DNA from: Dactylosporangium sp040605635
Lineage (GTDB): Bacteria; Actinomycetota; Actinomycetes; Mycobacteriales; Micromonosporaceae
Reading direction: 5' to 3'
DNA: 64,000 nucleotides
NCBI RefSeq assembly: GCF_040605635.1
Contig: NZ_JBEXDG010000056.1
Span: 9,846 to 73,845, forward strand
Part shown: piece by piece, positions 29,701 to 34,305 of the stretch
Layout of the letters: the number at the start of each line of letters is the position of its first letter
Numbering within the stretch: the first letter of the stretch is position 1
Notes under the pieces: model-generated
Told to the model about the DNA's origin: nothing
Database searches by the model: none
What the model saw: only the letters and a program-made list of their open reading frames with translations
Position numbers and translations under genes: made by a program

Positions 29701-32700
29701 AAGGACCAGCTCGTGCCCCGCTCGTCGGCGGTCGTCGACGGCCCGGCCGACCCGCGGCAGCTGCCGATGCCGGACCGCTCCGTCGTCGAGACCGCCGACA
29801 TCGGCAGGCTCCACGAGGTGATCAGCGACCGGCTCGCCGGCAAGGACCTGCTGGGCCGCGCCGGGCTCGCCACCCGCGACGCCGACCTGCGCAGGCAGCT
29901 GTCCGCGCTGGCGCACACCCCGGCCCTGGAACGCGTCGCCGGCCCCGGCGGGCACCCGTCGATCACGCTCAGCGACCCGGCCCGGGAGAACCGGATGGTC
30001 CAGGTATGGGTCCGGGCCGAGCAGTCGCAGCTGCGGGTCACCTCCGAGATCGAGGTCGCCGAGATCCGCCGGGTCAACCGGTCGCAGCGCACCGTCGGCA
30101 TCGGCGACGAACGGGCCCGGCTCGCCCTGACCGGCCGGACCCTCGCCGAGGACCAGACGAGCCTCGGCGGGCTGAGCGAACGCTTCACCGGCGGCGCCGC
30201 GGCCGCCGAGCAGACGTCCGCGCCGTCCGGTGCCCGCATGGAGACCAGCGACTTCCAGGAGAGCTCCGCCCGCACCGTCACCACCCGCGTCGACTACCAC
30301 CTGACGTTCGTCGCCAAGACCGTCGGGCCCGGCGGGCGGGAGACGATCGAGGTGTCCGTGCAGATGCCGGACGCCGCCTCCGGCCGGGCGGTGCTCACCC
30401 TCTTCCAGCACGAGCTGGACGCCATCCGCGCCGGGCAGGAAGCCGGCGCCGGGACGAGCCCGCAGTGGCGGTTCGACCCGCGCGGCAGCACCGAGACGGC
30501 CCTCATCAAGCTCTCCACGACCGCGGCGCGGCACCCCGACGCCGCCGACCCGATCACCGCGGCGCTGCAGCTGGCCCAGGTCCGCCGCGCGGACGTGCTG
30601 CTGGACGTCACCGAGGCCGACGGAACCGTCCGCCGCTACCGGGCCGCCCCCGACGGCACGCTGCAGACCGACTTCCCCGACACCGGCTTCGCGACCGCCC
30701 GGGCGAGCGTCGACCCGGCGCTCGTCGAGCAGGCCCACCGGCACGGCCTGGACCTGCGGGAGGAGTTCCAGCAGTGGTCCCGCCACCCGGACGGGCACCG
30801 CACGTTCAGCGACGCGATCCGGGCCGCGCTCACCGACCCCGCCGCCGAGCTGCGCGGGATCGACTCGGAACTCGGCGGCTGGGCGCCGCGCCCCGCCGAT
30901 CCGTCGCGGCCGACCGCCGCGCAGATCCCCGGCGACGTGCGCACCTCGGTCGACGCCGTCGCGGCCGGCCTGCCGCGCAGCGACCCGCGCCTGGGTGACC
31001 TGCAGGTCATCCGCGCCGCCGCCGACAACGTCGAGGACCTGGCCGCCGCCGCCCGGCACAGCGGCGACCTCACGCCGCTCAAGGAGGCCCTGCGGGACCT
31101 CAGCGACCGGATCCGCGCCTTCGGCGACGAGCTCGCCGACCCGCTCGACCCGGCCGGGCTTGCCCGGCGGGTGTTCGGCGTCGACCCGGCCACGCACCGG
31201 TTCCACGTGCTCGACCAGGCGGTCGCGGTCGTGCTCGCGGAGCAGGTCCTCGGCCCGCGCTTCGCCGCCCGCTACGCCGAGGAGCTGTCCCGGGCGGTGC
31301 CGATGGACGGCGAGCACGCCGCCGCGGTGCTCGGCGAACAGGGCAGGCGGGTCGCGGCCGCGATGCTGGAGCAGGTCGCGCCGGGCGTGCACCGCTACGC
31401 CGGCTACAGCGAACGGGCCGGTGCGGTGTTCCTGCGGCCGGGCACACCGTTCGTGGAGGCGGCGGCGAGCGTCGTGCACGAGACCGAGCACGCGACGCAG
31501 CCGAGCCGCGAGGCCCAGCGCCAGGCGGCCGTCGAGGGCCTTGCCGATGGCACCACCGCCGCCGACCGTCGCGCCGCCCTCGCCAAGGTCACCATCGACC
31601 GCGAGCGACCCGCCCACGAGCGGCAGCGCGACTTCCTGCTCGGCCTGGAGCGGCTCACCTCCGCCGACAACGCCGAGCTGGCGCCGCGGGCCCGCTGGCT
31701 GACCGACGGCTCCGACCTCGACACCGGGCTTGCCGCGCGGTACCTGCACCCCGAGCCCAACGGCCCGGAGCTGATCAGTGCCGTGTTCGGCCCGGACCGC
31801 ATCACCCCGGCCGACCTGTTCTGGCACGAGCTCAGCGACCGGGTCGCCGAGGTCGCCGAACGGCGCGGCACGACGGCCGCACAGGAGCTGCGGCAGTTCG
31901 TCCTGCAGCGGGTGATGGCCCGGGTGTTCACCGCCCACCCCGAGCACTGGATGATCAAGGGCGGGCAGACGCTGCTGGCCCGCTGGCCGGATGCCCGGGT
32001 CACCAGCGACATCGACCTCGTCGGTCACACCGGCGCGTCCCGTACCGAGATGGTGCGCCAGTACACCGAGGCCCTGCAGCGCAGCCTCGGCGACCACCTG
32101 ACCTTCACGCAGACGTACGAGGCGCCGCTGCAGCACGGCAAGGGTGCCCGGCTCAAGCACGACGCCTACCTCAACGGCCGGCTCGTCGCCGAGGTCAGCG
32201 TCGACCTGGCCCCGCCGCGCAGCCGGCCGATGTGGGCTCAGCCGGAGCTCGTCGACTTCCCCGAGCACATCATGCGCACCGGTGTGCCGGGGGAGAGCCC
32301 GCAGCTGCGGCTCATCTCGCTCACCGACACCCTCGCCCACAAGGTGTCCGGCATGTTCACCCAGGGCGTCAAGACCGCGCAGACCAAGTGCGGCGACTGC
32401 CTGCCCCGCACGCAGGGGACGTGGTCGTGCCAGACGGGTGACCTGCCGTACCGGGTGCAGGACCTCGTCGACACGATGCTGCTGGTCGTGAACCGCCCGT
32501 GGGACGCGGCCGCCGTGCAGCGGATGCTGCTCGAGGAGTTCACGTGGCGGATCGAGCAGGGCGAGCCGCTGCGGGTGCCGGCCAAGTTCTACATCCCGAA
32601 CCCGGACTGGCACGCCGGCTACGCGGAGTACGCGTCCGGCACGCCGGGCCTGCCGCTGCGGACCGTCGCCGAGGCCCTGCCGGTCGCGAAGGCGTTCCTC

Positions 32701-34305
32701 GACCCGCTGCTCAACCGCACCCGCGAGGCGACCGGCGGGTGGGACCCGGCGCGGCAGGTGTGGGCCGGTGCCGACCCGGTGCCCGCCGGTGAGGTCGTCG
32801 CCGCGGGCCGGCTGCGGGTCCTCGTCGTCGCACACGCCAGCGGTCGCGGTGCCGGGCTCGGCGGCCTGCCGGTCGCCAGCGGCGAGATCACCAGGGCGCT
32901 TGCCGCGCACCCCGGCGCCGAGGTCACCCTGCTCACTGTCGGCGAGACCGAACCGCACGGTGCCGCGGTGATCCGCTCCGTCCCGCCGAAGGAGGGCATG
33001 ACCCCGCGTGAGCAGCTGTACGAGCTGAGCCGCCGCGAACAGCCCGACGCCGTCGAGGGCCTGCCACCGGCGAACAGCGACGCCTACGACGTGGTCGTCG
33101 GGCACTCCCGCTTCTCGAGCACCGCCGCCATGCAGATCCGCAACCGGTGGTACCCGTCGGCCGCGCTCGTCGACGTGCTGCACATGCCGATCGAGCGGTA
33201 CGCGCAGATCCAGGGCCGGGCCGAGCTCGGCGCCGAGTACGCCCGCCGCGAGGCTGTCGTCGTGCGTAACAGCGACCTCGTCGTCGGCGTCGGCCCGCTG
33301 CTGACCGCCGAGGCCCGCAACCTCGCCGAGGGCGCGACCCGGCCGCCGAGCTTCCACGAACTCATCCCCGGCATCGAGCTGCTCGGCGACGTGAGCGGGC
33401 CGCCGCCGGGCGAGCGGATGCACCTGCTCTTCACCGGGCGGGCCTCGGACCCGGTCAAGGGCTACACCGACATGATCGCCACCGTCGCCGAGCTCGACCG
33501 CCGGGGGATCGCCGTGCAGGTGCGGGTCCGCGGCGTCCAGCCCGACGAGCTGGCGGTCCTGCAGGCCGAGGCGGACGCCGCCGTCGGCCGCCCCGGCGTC
33601 GTGGAGCTGCTGCCCTACACCACCGATCGCGGCGAGCTGCTGCAGGACCTGCAGTGGGCACACGCGGCCGTCATGCCGTCGAAGGTCGAGGGGTACGGGC
33701 TGTCCGGCGCCGAAGCTGCGGCGCACGGCCTGCCGGTGCTCGTCACCGCCGAGAGCGGGTTCGGGCAGTTCCTCGCCGACGCCGGCCGGATCCCCGGCAC
33801 CGCCGGCCCGGCGGCGGTCGTGCCGGACGCCGGGCTCGCGGGCAACCAGCCGGCGCGGGCCGCGGTGTGGGCCGGCGCGGTCGCCGAGCTGCGCCGCGAC
33901 TACGTCCAGCGGCGCGTCGAGGCGGGCCGGCTGCAGGCCGCCCTGGCCGGCTACACCTGGCAGGACGCGGCCACCGGGCTGGCACAGGCGATCGTGGAGG
34001 CGACACCTGGCGCGTCCCGCGACACGGTGCAGGGCCCGGGCGGCGCGGTCCGGCCGCACACACCCGGCACTGGTCCCGGTGTGGTGACCGGGCCGGCAGC
34101 GGGACGCGTGGCCGGGGCGGCGTCGGCCGGTCCGCAGCCGGGCGCCATCACCGGGCCGGAGACGGGGGCCGGTGGTCCCGGGCGTGGTGCTGGTGACGAC
34201 GGCGCAGCCGGCGGGGTCGGCGGCCCCGGTCGCTCCGCGGATCCGGGCCGCGGCACGGATGGCGGGCGGCGTGGCGACCAGGGTGGCCCGGGACCGGCGG
34301 CATGA
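14437..34305 (+). CDS. Giant (6622-residue) type VII-associated polymorphic toxin-like protein
   Basis: One uninterrupted 19.9-kb frame. Domains in order: WXG-like helical start (1-110), hydrophobic and Gly-rich stretch (120-485), Pro/Gly-rich spacer with RPGE hexapeptide repeats (589-780), a HExxH zincin-like region (HETTH, 1566-1570), an SGHY-motif domain (about 2295-2418), a degenerate ADP-ribosyltransferase-like region (about 2735-2918), long helical and beta-rich regions (to about 5335), a second HExxH copy (HETEH, 5681-5685), an AbiEii-type nucleotidyltransferase (about 5790-6088), a GT-B glycosyltransferase (about 6125-6522), and a Gly/Pro-rich tail. The start is preceded by GGCGGGGGTGACG and the gene follows three WXG-type genes. 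Export by the local secretion system and action on other cells or phage-infected cells is inference. Its stop overlaps the AbiEi gene as ATGA. Confidence 0.9.
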   Translation: MTVDNVIDTIIGWFVELEEHIPGSGNMARDLIIGRVPEADKESIYTLARHYADAANELADLYEEVSHVADALMENWASQGAVQWTEQWLNYLRAVGATMEGLSSLSQSLDGFGFQIELQEFMVALNLIMLGALLLQLVIAAFFSGGASLSGVVPAFLTTGRLIGIATTKTITAIGQMTLRVALRSLTPFLARVAPTLVRTATPALTRTALPALTRASLPVLARSTLPALRTAGTTFARTTLPNFARNVGAGIVRGLLPRNVIARTVADRMANQWLRSTLTNGLIRNTLGRSVAAGIGRSVGSRAATMAAGRATRAAYARALEQQLARQFGARVGGRAMEGALGRLGVDAAGQQAARSVLMQQAAAQTANVSFRTELAKYLGTRIAMGGLFMGGGNLIGQLHIIDKRNLDPGLLDLDQVKVYAAQGALFGAGMWGSPLGHAIGGGVAGGLFNAATGESIKDGVLHGAFVGGVFGAASHFTANPAHMPIKIGQSVHIMPAERGPGFITRFDTPQGAHVPARIANLNGVEQWHAPGRGAAFFRTEGGTIPEGGQLREYGVIDPNGKIQVHRHMLDPIVVSDQPQIASGSSFGAGSPPPPGGPGGGGPPGGPHQPAGPAIRGPQVDGGVLRGRDALVDGGGPPRGPEVPGDRGGVVRGPEALRTADGGTLVRGPETPVDGGTARPGETLRPGETIRPGESIRPGEGVRPGETIRPGESIRPGESIRPGENGSPAETIKPGESARPGETTKPGGTTRPGETTRPGEHGRPGENGRAGEVTRPEDGAAAGRNGRPADGGDLPPLLDRPGDAGPVDRGPAGTDRTTGPRTDPAQNTAVNPARDPAADPVTTGPPAAGRGPAEIPVELQRLRDGYPEPAATGQFTRAEPRNLTLGRSFGADVAGDAAGLRVAVDRAVDRVPAPAGAAARGPNLATPWQAVRVAALGEGLHGVWFRDGGLAEVHIEIGRNPGGARIRVEFPELRFDDGGPGRPAGPVRVVVDERVGAGNPATRPAEVAIGLRQALNVVDSWLKSPPDGTAVPVETVRGPQPRTGGALPEQPRNATDTSVPPGRGAPGLPDGLPDQGPDPITGRPPAPGTRVPPRIIPVEVEGVPPRDGLSTPEVTRDAFNRYIDDILGNVQPDSPVRITLEKHGLVAHFPDGHSVWFTPQVNSILAGGHPAIVRPEMVWAGERWVQTGPAVVAVPASGLHQLPAAWRALHDSVHDLIPPSKATPDGPVRTPDSPVETPPKPADPVVPVRPAEQVPVIGAEQVRVRDTTPAGSPPPREITPEWVGARLTDRSTPPELARQIQDHLTDGGTPKSKAEIDAALQRLREEAEAAVELERADRPPRVSEHYGTRYRTGEQLTDNVRELVDQAKARLERTFEPSPRLTERLEALDAVRAQADRLDALLQEARATGDLAPVRDGVRELSRQVREYGDRHTIVEHDQHQRRPEVDEAWRDLHGVDPLDAVEMVNRQTAIDPVTHRFHPMDRAIIGAAVERVMPRDVADAVIGQLDRAVPLHEAHARELLSAREYRNIEHHVQGNVKGLYDGRLERLLIRPDRSLMEVASTAVHETTHARQPSWSREVVAFRQEIADPYAQDVAIAQRLFEREYAAFQQQRQFLEGMAGSRTAAQLARDGHDAAVPRDYQWLLESDSRVRQHIVNEYVRALPNGKQLARDAFGDGAELERGPTRRATDGGSRPLHAWPDVASGYRDVPLSAAEQARARVTAGPDPVVPGRSALFDGDGRRLDTRALAPDGVALWGMGTDGTFLVVGPDRSPGSLGMPLAGYGKIAVVDGVVQFLSGERIAPEYLHQVTDVLGRAGIDLSFKVAQPRVEPVRLDGAARQAVEDVVDLYAARVDAAVPGSRVEALPDGQVRVMVPGRVPVVADLSGVAQSLAGRLHPEQLRTALTEWLDTSVADGLDRAEPVDRLAGGPELVPAIADSVRRGLPADARWSVSAGADHVVVQPEKGRPIAFRTAAEPLPRTGDLPPTEAPVRPAATVAGKPAVEVVVPESVLHDAARLDRFTARALEAHAVDVAGTRSKVSGFVNRLLGQDSEQAGALRPDGRAFKLNGDDRQLLAQLKVLSEALEQAPPGQRGVIAGEILELDRQMFKRPGQSGAHVQYNLAEDALPGIAETIEGVRRTYGTQQLEPPAFVPGTRPGPELASLPDLPRSPELTGALLEAADGGRTWVSTPPPEVVARAGRFDSHAVDALTGHVRGLLQAAADPAYWTDGRPPRIELRAPDGIELQLARRLEHVREPVDTALFTDAVELPVPVPRVEVTGPRTHDSLPAMRLAEEIRLQDTRDRVPYFDAQTRASMEIHLRDGLWYDAEGVPLDGLYHFVVEPGTLRTYALHESQMGRLNAKHASFLAGGDTLSAGEFVAVNGRQVSVSGRSGHYVPTVDHAWMLAEKAREGGADVSMFDVESGASDSSRYSRLRGEQAFTAAVGEIARPGEIPGVARVDRVTTSPAARQDELGVPGAVLRVTTTRGVTFDVDVSNVHNLLSSKRPAGEDALSFASDRQVFTVDDQLAWLGADLLRARIELGMAETAGPPLPARDTGGSATPARVEPLLPELRQLVGELLDGRMPPERATAAVTAVRAVGEGQIDRAAAAVGADGTPLKAMRAEVLARYPAVVDPLVAARLQAEGPSLLAAARSPEQLYDMLREESTRIGRSSPSGVSGLTVPEAARVVDGLDATAGAPGRGHSSSQVDAWLETPQGRAYHEARAALDVTTRVPWREPADSARFGPLERAQRPAADLPEPIRAALERYPTMAGRNVDTYIDHDGRIGGRDERADALRIQAAMRPAGADLLLHAAVSPAALGLPDVTGLAGMVGATVTHKGFLPASARTPLQFERIRLAIEAPAQTRMTGMDALTDAPVDAGVLLAAGTRLRLLGIEQTGFDVFTVRARVVGQHDPAALATPLLGHDRIDWADTPGDRPPQRPVTATVVHGTRSEADRLPEPDPARVAGSFWERVQPTEPHRLSDSVVREVRPVQVHTGPDGTVVAADVEVHRWTGEPLRMRVTAGDVGDLRARTEVAEGAPAREPDATVVLSDRHADSPDLLGTFTHETWEVDARQNRRGWWGPAGPDPRPDVLIDRPGAPAGDRLSDHDRGGVGDVQERVGRIVAEQSPAERAALIADLRAHLRHLGLDGPNAPALWRMIDAEVPADRLSPAQQQLYLNLREPGWEHVAALQPPPSTVERGAAPPEPGPTLKDRLLGRTPLTGAERTVLSELTTELQARAADASADPRIGQLLDRLGPESAARVVDRLPADLAAAAREMADPGAPWRAEAAQRRHADVRAAVAGALPELTASGLVDHARPHPGGDAVIEVRTAGGETVTVPVHEPIAALTDRAAGPAGEPLRVRAAADLAAHIVTALGDRLGVLWAGDADLAAARVLARGHDAAPPALREVWRTALLDRLSTSDATRLDALRGEPLPDGVAGPLHGLLAEAILTETWPLLVGSDPAALAAGVAPGPAAGSLHLTGHDGQVRQLPAEDVAALRDWLRARLTDGAGTALLRAETAAILGAETDVYGRGGRTRAEGALTALSRLPDTVAEQVRGVAERVVADNPADAWRRDVLPPAARELAGHARDAVRAAGAADRTGDGADPYAPLRTGQVAEQVRVAAGTPAAKSITELSGTLDRAARALDERVTARIDAALKAEETATSKAADRAAEQDRTDRSSDARAARAGVEARQAADEAARHYAAAERFWAARDAATAARDAFDLVQLELGGGNTARLREYVDGATAAFETYRQAVAATQPPHEVLTAGVPSGRMPHLDAVTDTVNALLDAADVDVALRPDEADRILQSVWRQAGGEDGAVFPVGMGAAEVRVRFHPGDAVEVPRPPTRSSEVITGHMPQATAGRTLGAALNRNSGPAVAFPAAAALDAAIADGTPGALGVVKEIARHATLNFGGELRRQFSAQGSGNDFSLTGAVADNRGESALFDVDGHWTVQVRPGRPGAVWTDPVPVGDRAAGPAAGPATGLQLWVPHPYTEPALPQTATDTLPAGRPRAERFPEHVVTGLTGLERLNDTVVGMLPEQYRHVGGPIRQQVRTFVVEELPGLLGDAISDPAGVQRPITDGGRVVATVTVHTRVVPGSAELIGTASDRYHQERLRIAFSGASGSVTIGGSRQADLTAGPRTDAGELPFGTAGLQGTVSSGSSARDGISAGGTAIHPSVQRYSGHTQGYRLSVVHDVTVEPSGWEPSRPDMLTRSVESTGLFRMPEPEAYRYGLPVDKAAVEHRPDGSVVLRDDPVTGAPPNRAERLPDWIGARGIDGAGPALVQRLTGADALRLDVAAKLAQDNLLPRPDAEGDPRLSGAPLRRAAEQANLRALTEISAARLEAAYDQAAQDGILVDLVRQRPGLAPEHVTLRLRIKQDWDRAELVGHTTAETVVNLDIGSSTFARTGGRTSTLAVRGEGVAGLTPGDGVVVPGGAGLGGARTVTGSAGWRTGNTVNQVTLVEGGRTAIFKVPHVLEVVRVDAHGGESFVASRDGSARVLFPADLLPRAGAPVLPPAPRTGPPTSPTALSWATVLHLDAAGVWDAVSRVLPDGARPESAAHAHLTSFANVRSLVANPEWLLTGHRTDLAVDPRGVTPLRAGLTIQGRAGASQFVGETDLVVGDINFTMGADAVTFGRQVGGDAGGSLRGGLDLGADTDVAGVPVGDAAGGLRGSRSWFDAESHTSTRIYGRERLRIHTSGNEKQYIYRMPVDVEITGVEHHPKVLGGTRTAHESLPARDVVYAIPERVALELHAAGEHPVPADMIADALHRYSTGHLTLDRKVVAGLLDRYGTPPDLATGIAWKLGEQFPDASVPRTVTDPAARIGAIIRQEQGLPAVPPAEGALRLADHLGQALGHSVLEPAIRLSARDGRPVELFQEVLARVERVVPGAAERLPGLWQGLSGSLAGKRWTGQLDSMLSPEGFTASFPVPSGRLWVEHVTVRITATLGDGTPIGTSPDVLPILQDYAYAQHEQTRVSGYGYGTGGSGHGTALDTPEASGGTNRGYTRSGTVGGQRTVVQGLMIADGVVRMRRPIEIHIEVSRSVPHPLKQLPRRMADLVTRHGAANGSDGVVSGSLVQLATKDQLVPRSSAVVDGPADPRQLPMPDRSVVETADIGRLHEVISDRLAGKDLLGRAGLATRDADLRRQLSALAHTPALERVAGPGGHPSITLSDPARENRMVQVWVRAEQSQLRVTSEIEVAEIRRVNRSQRTVGIGDERARLALTGRTLAEDQTSLGGLSERFTGGAAAAEQTSAPSGARMETSDFQESSARTVTTRVDYHLTFVAKTVGPGGRETIEVSVQMPDAASGRAVLTLFQHELDAIRAGQEAGAGTSPQWRFDPRGSTETALIKLSTTAARHPDAADPITAALQLAQVRRADVLLDVTEADGTVRRYRAAPDGTLQTDFPDTGFATARASVDPALVEQAHRHGLDLREEFQQWSRHPDGHRTFSDAIRAALTDPAAELRGIDSELGGWAPRPADPSRPTAAQIPGDVRTSVDAVAAGLPRSDPRLGDLQVIRAAADNVEDLAAAARHSGDLTPLKEALRDLSDRIRAFGDELADPLDPAGLARRVFGVDPATHRFHVLDQAVAVVLAEQVLGPRFAARYAEELSRAVPMDGEHAAAVLGEQGRRVAAAMLEQVAPGVHRYAGYSERAGAVFLRPGTPFVEAAASVVHETEHATQPSREAQRQAAVEGLADGTTAADRRAALAKVTIDRERPAHERQRDFLLGLERLTSADNAELAPRARWLTDGSDLDTGLAARYLHPEPNGPELISAVFGPDRITPADLFWHELSDRVAEVAERRGTTAAQELRQFVLQRVMARVFTAHPEHWMIKGGQTLLARWPDARVTSDIDLVGHTGASRTEMVRQYTEALQRSLGDHLTFTQTYEAPLQHGKGARLKHDAYLNGRLVAEVSVDLAPPRSRPMWAQPELVDFPEHIMRTGVPGESPQLRLISLTDTLAHKVSGMFTQGVKTAQTKCGDCLPRTQGTWSCQTGDLPYRVQDLVDTMLLVVNRPWDAAAVQRMLLEEFTWRIEQGEPLRVPAKFYIPNPDWHAGYAEYASGTPGLPLRTVAEALPVAKAFLDPLLNRTREATGGWDPARQVWAGADPVPAGEVVAAGRLRVLVVAHASGRGAGLGGLPVASGEITRALAAHPGAEVTLLTVGETEPHGAAVIRSVPPKEGMTPREQLYELSRREQPDAVEGLPPANSDAYDVVVGHSRFSSTAAMQIRNRWYPSAALVDVLHMPIERYAQIQGRAELGAEYARREAVVVRNSDLVVGVGPLLTAEARNLAEGATRPPSFHELIPGIELLGDVSGPPPGERMHLLFTGRASDPVKGYTDMIATVAELDRRGIAVQVRVRGVQPDELAVLQAEADAAVGRPGVVELLPYTTDRGELLQDLQWAHAAVMPSKVEGYGLSGAEAAAHGLPVLVTAESGFGQFLADAGRIPGTAGPAAVVPDAGLAGNQPARAAVWAGAVAELRRDYVQRRVEAGRLQAALAGYTWQDAATGLAQAIVEATPGASRDTVQGPGGAVRPHTPGTGPGVVTGPAAGRVAGAASAGPQPGAITGPETGAGGPGRGAGDDGAAGGVGGPGRSADPGRGTDGGRRGDQGGPGPAA
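16474..16770 (+). repeat. In-frame 18-bp tandem repeats encoding RPGExx
   Basis: About 16 tandem 18-base units in the giant gene encode hexapeptides RPGETL, RPGETI, RPGESI, RPGEGV and variants (residues 680-778), drifting to KPGESA and RPGENG towards the end. The period is exact in bases, so copy number can change without frameshift. The segment separates the N-terminal export part from the toxin-like part and should be extended and flexible. It is flanked by further Pro/Gly-rich text on both sides. Confidence 0.85.
18640..19480 (+). other. Giant protein: zincin-like domain, copy 1
   Basis: Residues about 1402-1682. Contains VHETTHARQP with HExxH at 1566-1570, the zinc-binding motif of zincin metallopeptidases, preceded by a helical region (THRFHPMDRAIIGAAVERV) and followed by a helix (FEREYAAFQQQRQFLEGM) that could carry a third ligand. 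The same order of segments recurs in copy 2 near residue 5680, so this is a duplicated module. Peptidase activity is inferred from the motif alone. Confidence 0.6.
21319..21690 (+). other. Giant protein: SFLAGG...SGHY-motif domain
   Basis: Residues about 2295-2418. Reads RASMEIHLRDGLWYDAEGVP, then ASFLAGGDTLSAGEFVAVNG, then SGRSGHYVPTVDH. I recall this combination (SFL.G.PV..AGE, SGHY.P) from C-terminal parts of several secreted bacterial polymorphic toxins, where its role is not known to me. The His-Tyr at 2393-2394 is kept. Family memory is not certain. Confidence 0.4.
22640..23190 (+). other. Giant protein: degenerate ADP-ribosyltransferase-like region
   Basis: Residues about 2735-2918. 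The order of segments mirrors VIP2/ART toxins: DLLLHAAVSPAALGL (normally LYRGV), THKGFLPAS (normally GFLSTS), then AGVLLAAGTRLRLLGIEQ (normally ESEVLLPRGTRFRVL). The catalytic Arg of the first motif reads His and the ExE pair reads DAG, so an active enzyme is unlikely. It is either a decayed toxin domain or a structural reuse of the fold. Confidence 0.5.
26170..30440 (+). repeat. Giant protein: beta-rich repeated modules
   Basis: Residues about 3912-5335. Four or five stretches share a pattern of long amphipathic strands and Gly/Ser/Thr-rich loops: around 26620-27060 (SVVHDVTVEPSG), 27540-27960 (FKVPHVLEVVRVD), 28230-28620 (YIYRMPVDVEITGVEHHP), 29220-29590 (RPIEIHIEVSRS) and 29990-30380 (RVDYHLTFVAKTV). 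Each has a Gly/Ser-rich loop and ends in a V-x-V-x-V strand. They look like diverged copies of one module, perhaps a shaft or carrier between the N-terminal part and the C-terminal enzyme domains. No named family recognised. Confidence 0.45.
31000..31800 (+). other. Giant protein: zincin-like domain, copy 2
   Basis: Residues about 5522-5788. VVHETEHATQPS holds HExxH at 5681-5685. The surroundings match copy 1 segment by segment: a coil ending in SDRIRAFGDEL, then THRFHVLDQAVAVVLAEQV, the HExxH helix, and HERQRDFLLGLERL. The spacing from THRFH to HExxH is similar in both. Both copies keep all motif residues, which argues for retained function. Confidence 0.6.
31805..32700 (+). other. Giant protein: AbiEii/MenT-type nucleotidyltransferase domain
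   Basis: Residues about 5790-6088. The four family motifs are visible: WMIKGGQTLLARW (Gly5842-Gly5843) with VTSDIDLV (Asp5858, Asp5860), the later strand AEVSVDLAP (third acidic residue), LTDTLAHKVSG (motif Lys) and YRVQDLVDTMLL (like RxKDLxDL). AbiEii/MenT enzymes transfer nucleotides, for MenT to tRNA acceptor ends, and are held in check by AbiEi-type antitoxins, one of which is the next gene. A Cys-containing insert (CGDCLPRTQGTWSC) lies between motifs three and four and is unusual. Confidence 0.8.
32810..34000 (+). other. Giant protein: GT4-like (GT-B fold) glycosyltransferase domain
   Basis: Residues about 6125-6522. The N-terminal half has RVLVVAHASGRGAGLGG and VTLLTVGE (the first Rossmann fold). 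The C-terminal half has LLFTGRASDPVKGYTDMI, with the donor-binding Arg and Lys, and PSKVEGYGLSGAEAAAHG, with the EX7E pair at Glu6418 and Glu6426. These are the signatures of family 4 retaining glycosyltransferases using nucleotide sugars. Placed next to a toxin domain at the end of an exported giant, it may modify a target molecule; alternatively it could modify the giant itself. Confidence 0.8.

Noticed and set aside
20089..34059. Antisense open frame of about 4650 codons opposite the giant gene
   Set aside because: In very GC-rich genes stops are rare in the antisense frame. The translation is Arg/Gly/Val-rich with no domain, while the plus-strand frame has clear motifs. The same holds for the long antisense frames at 16210-19857, 4174-7171 and 43446-45164.
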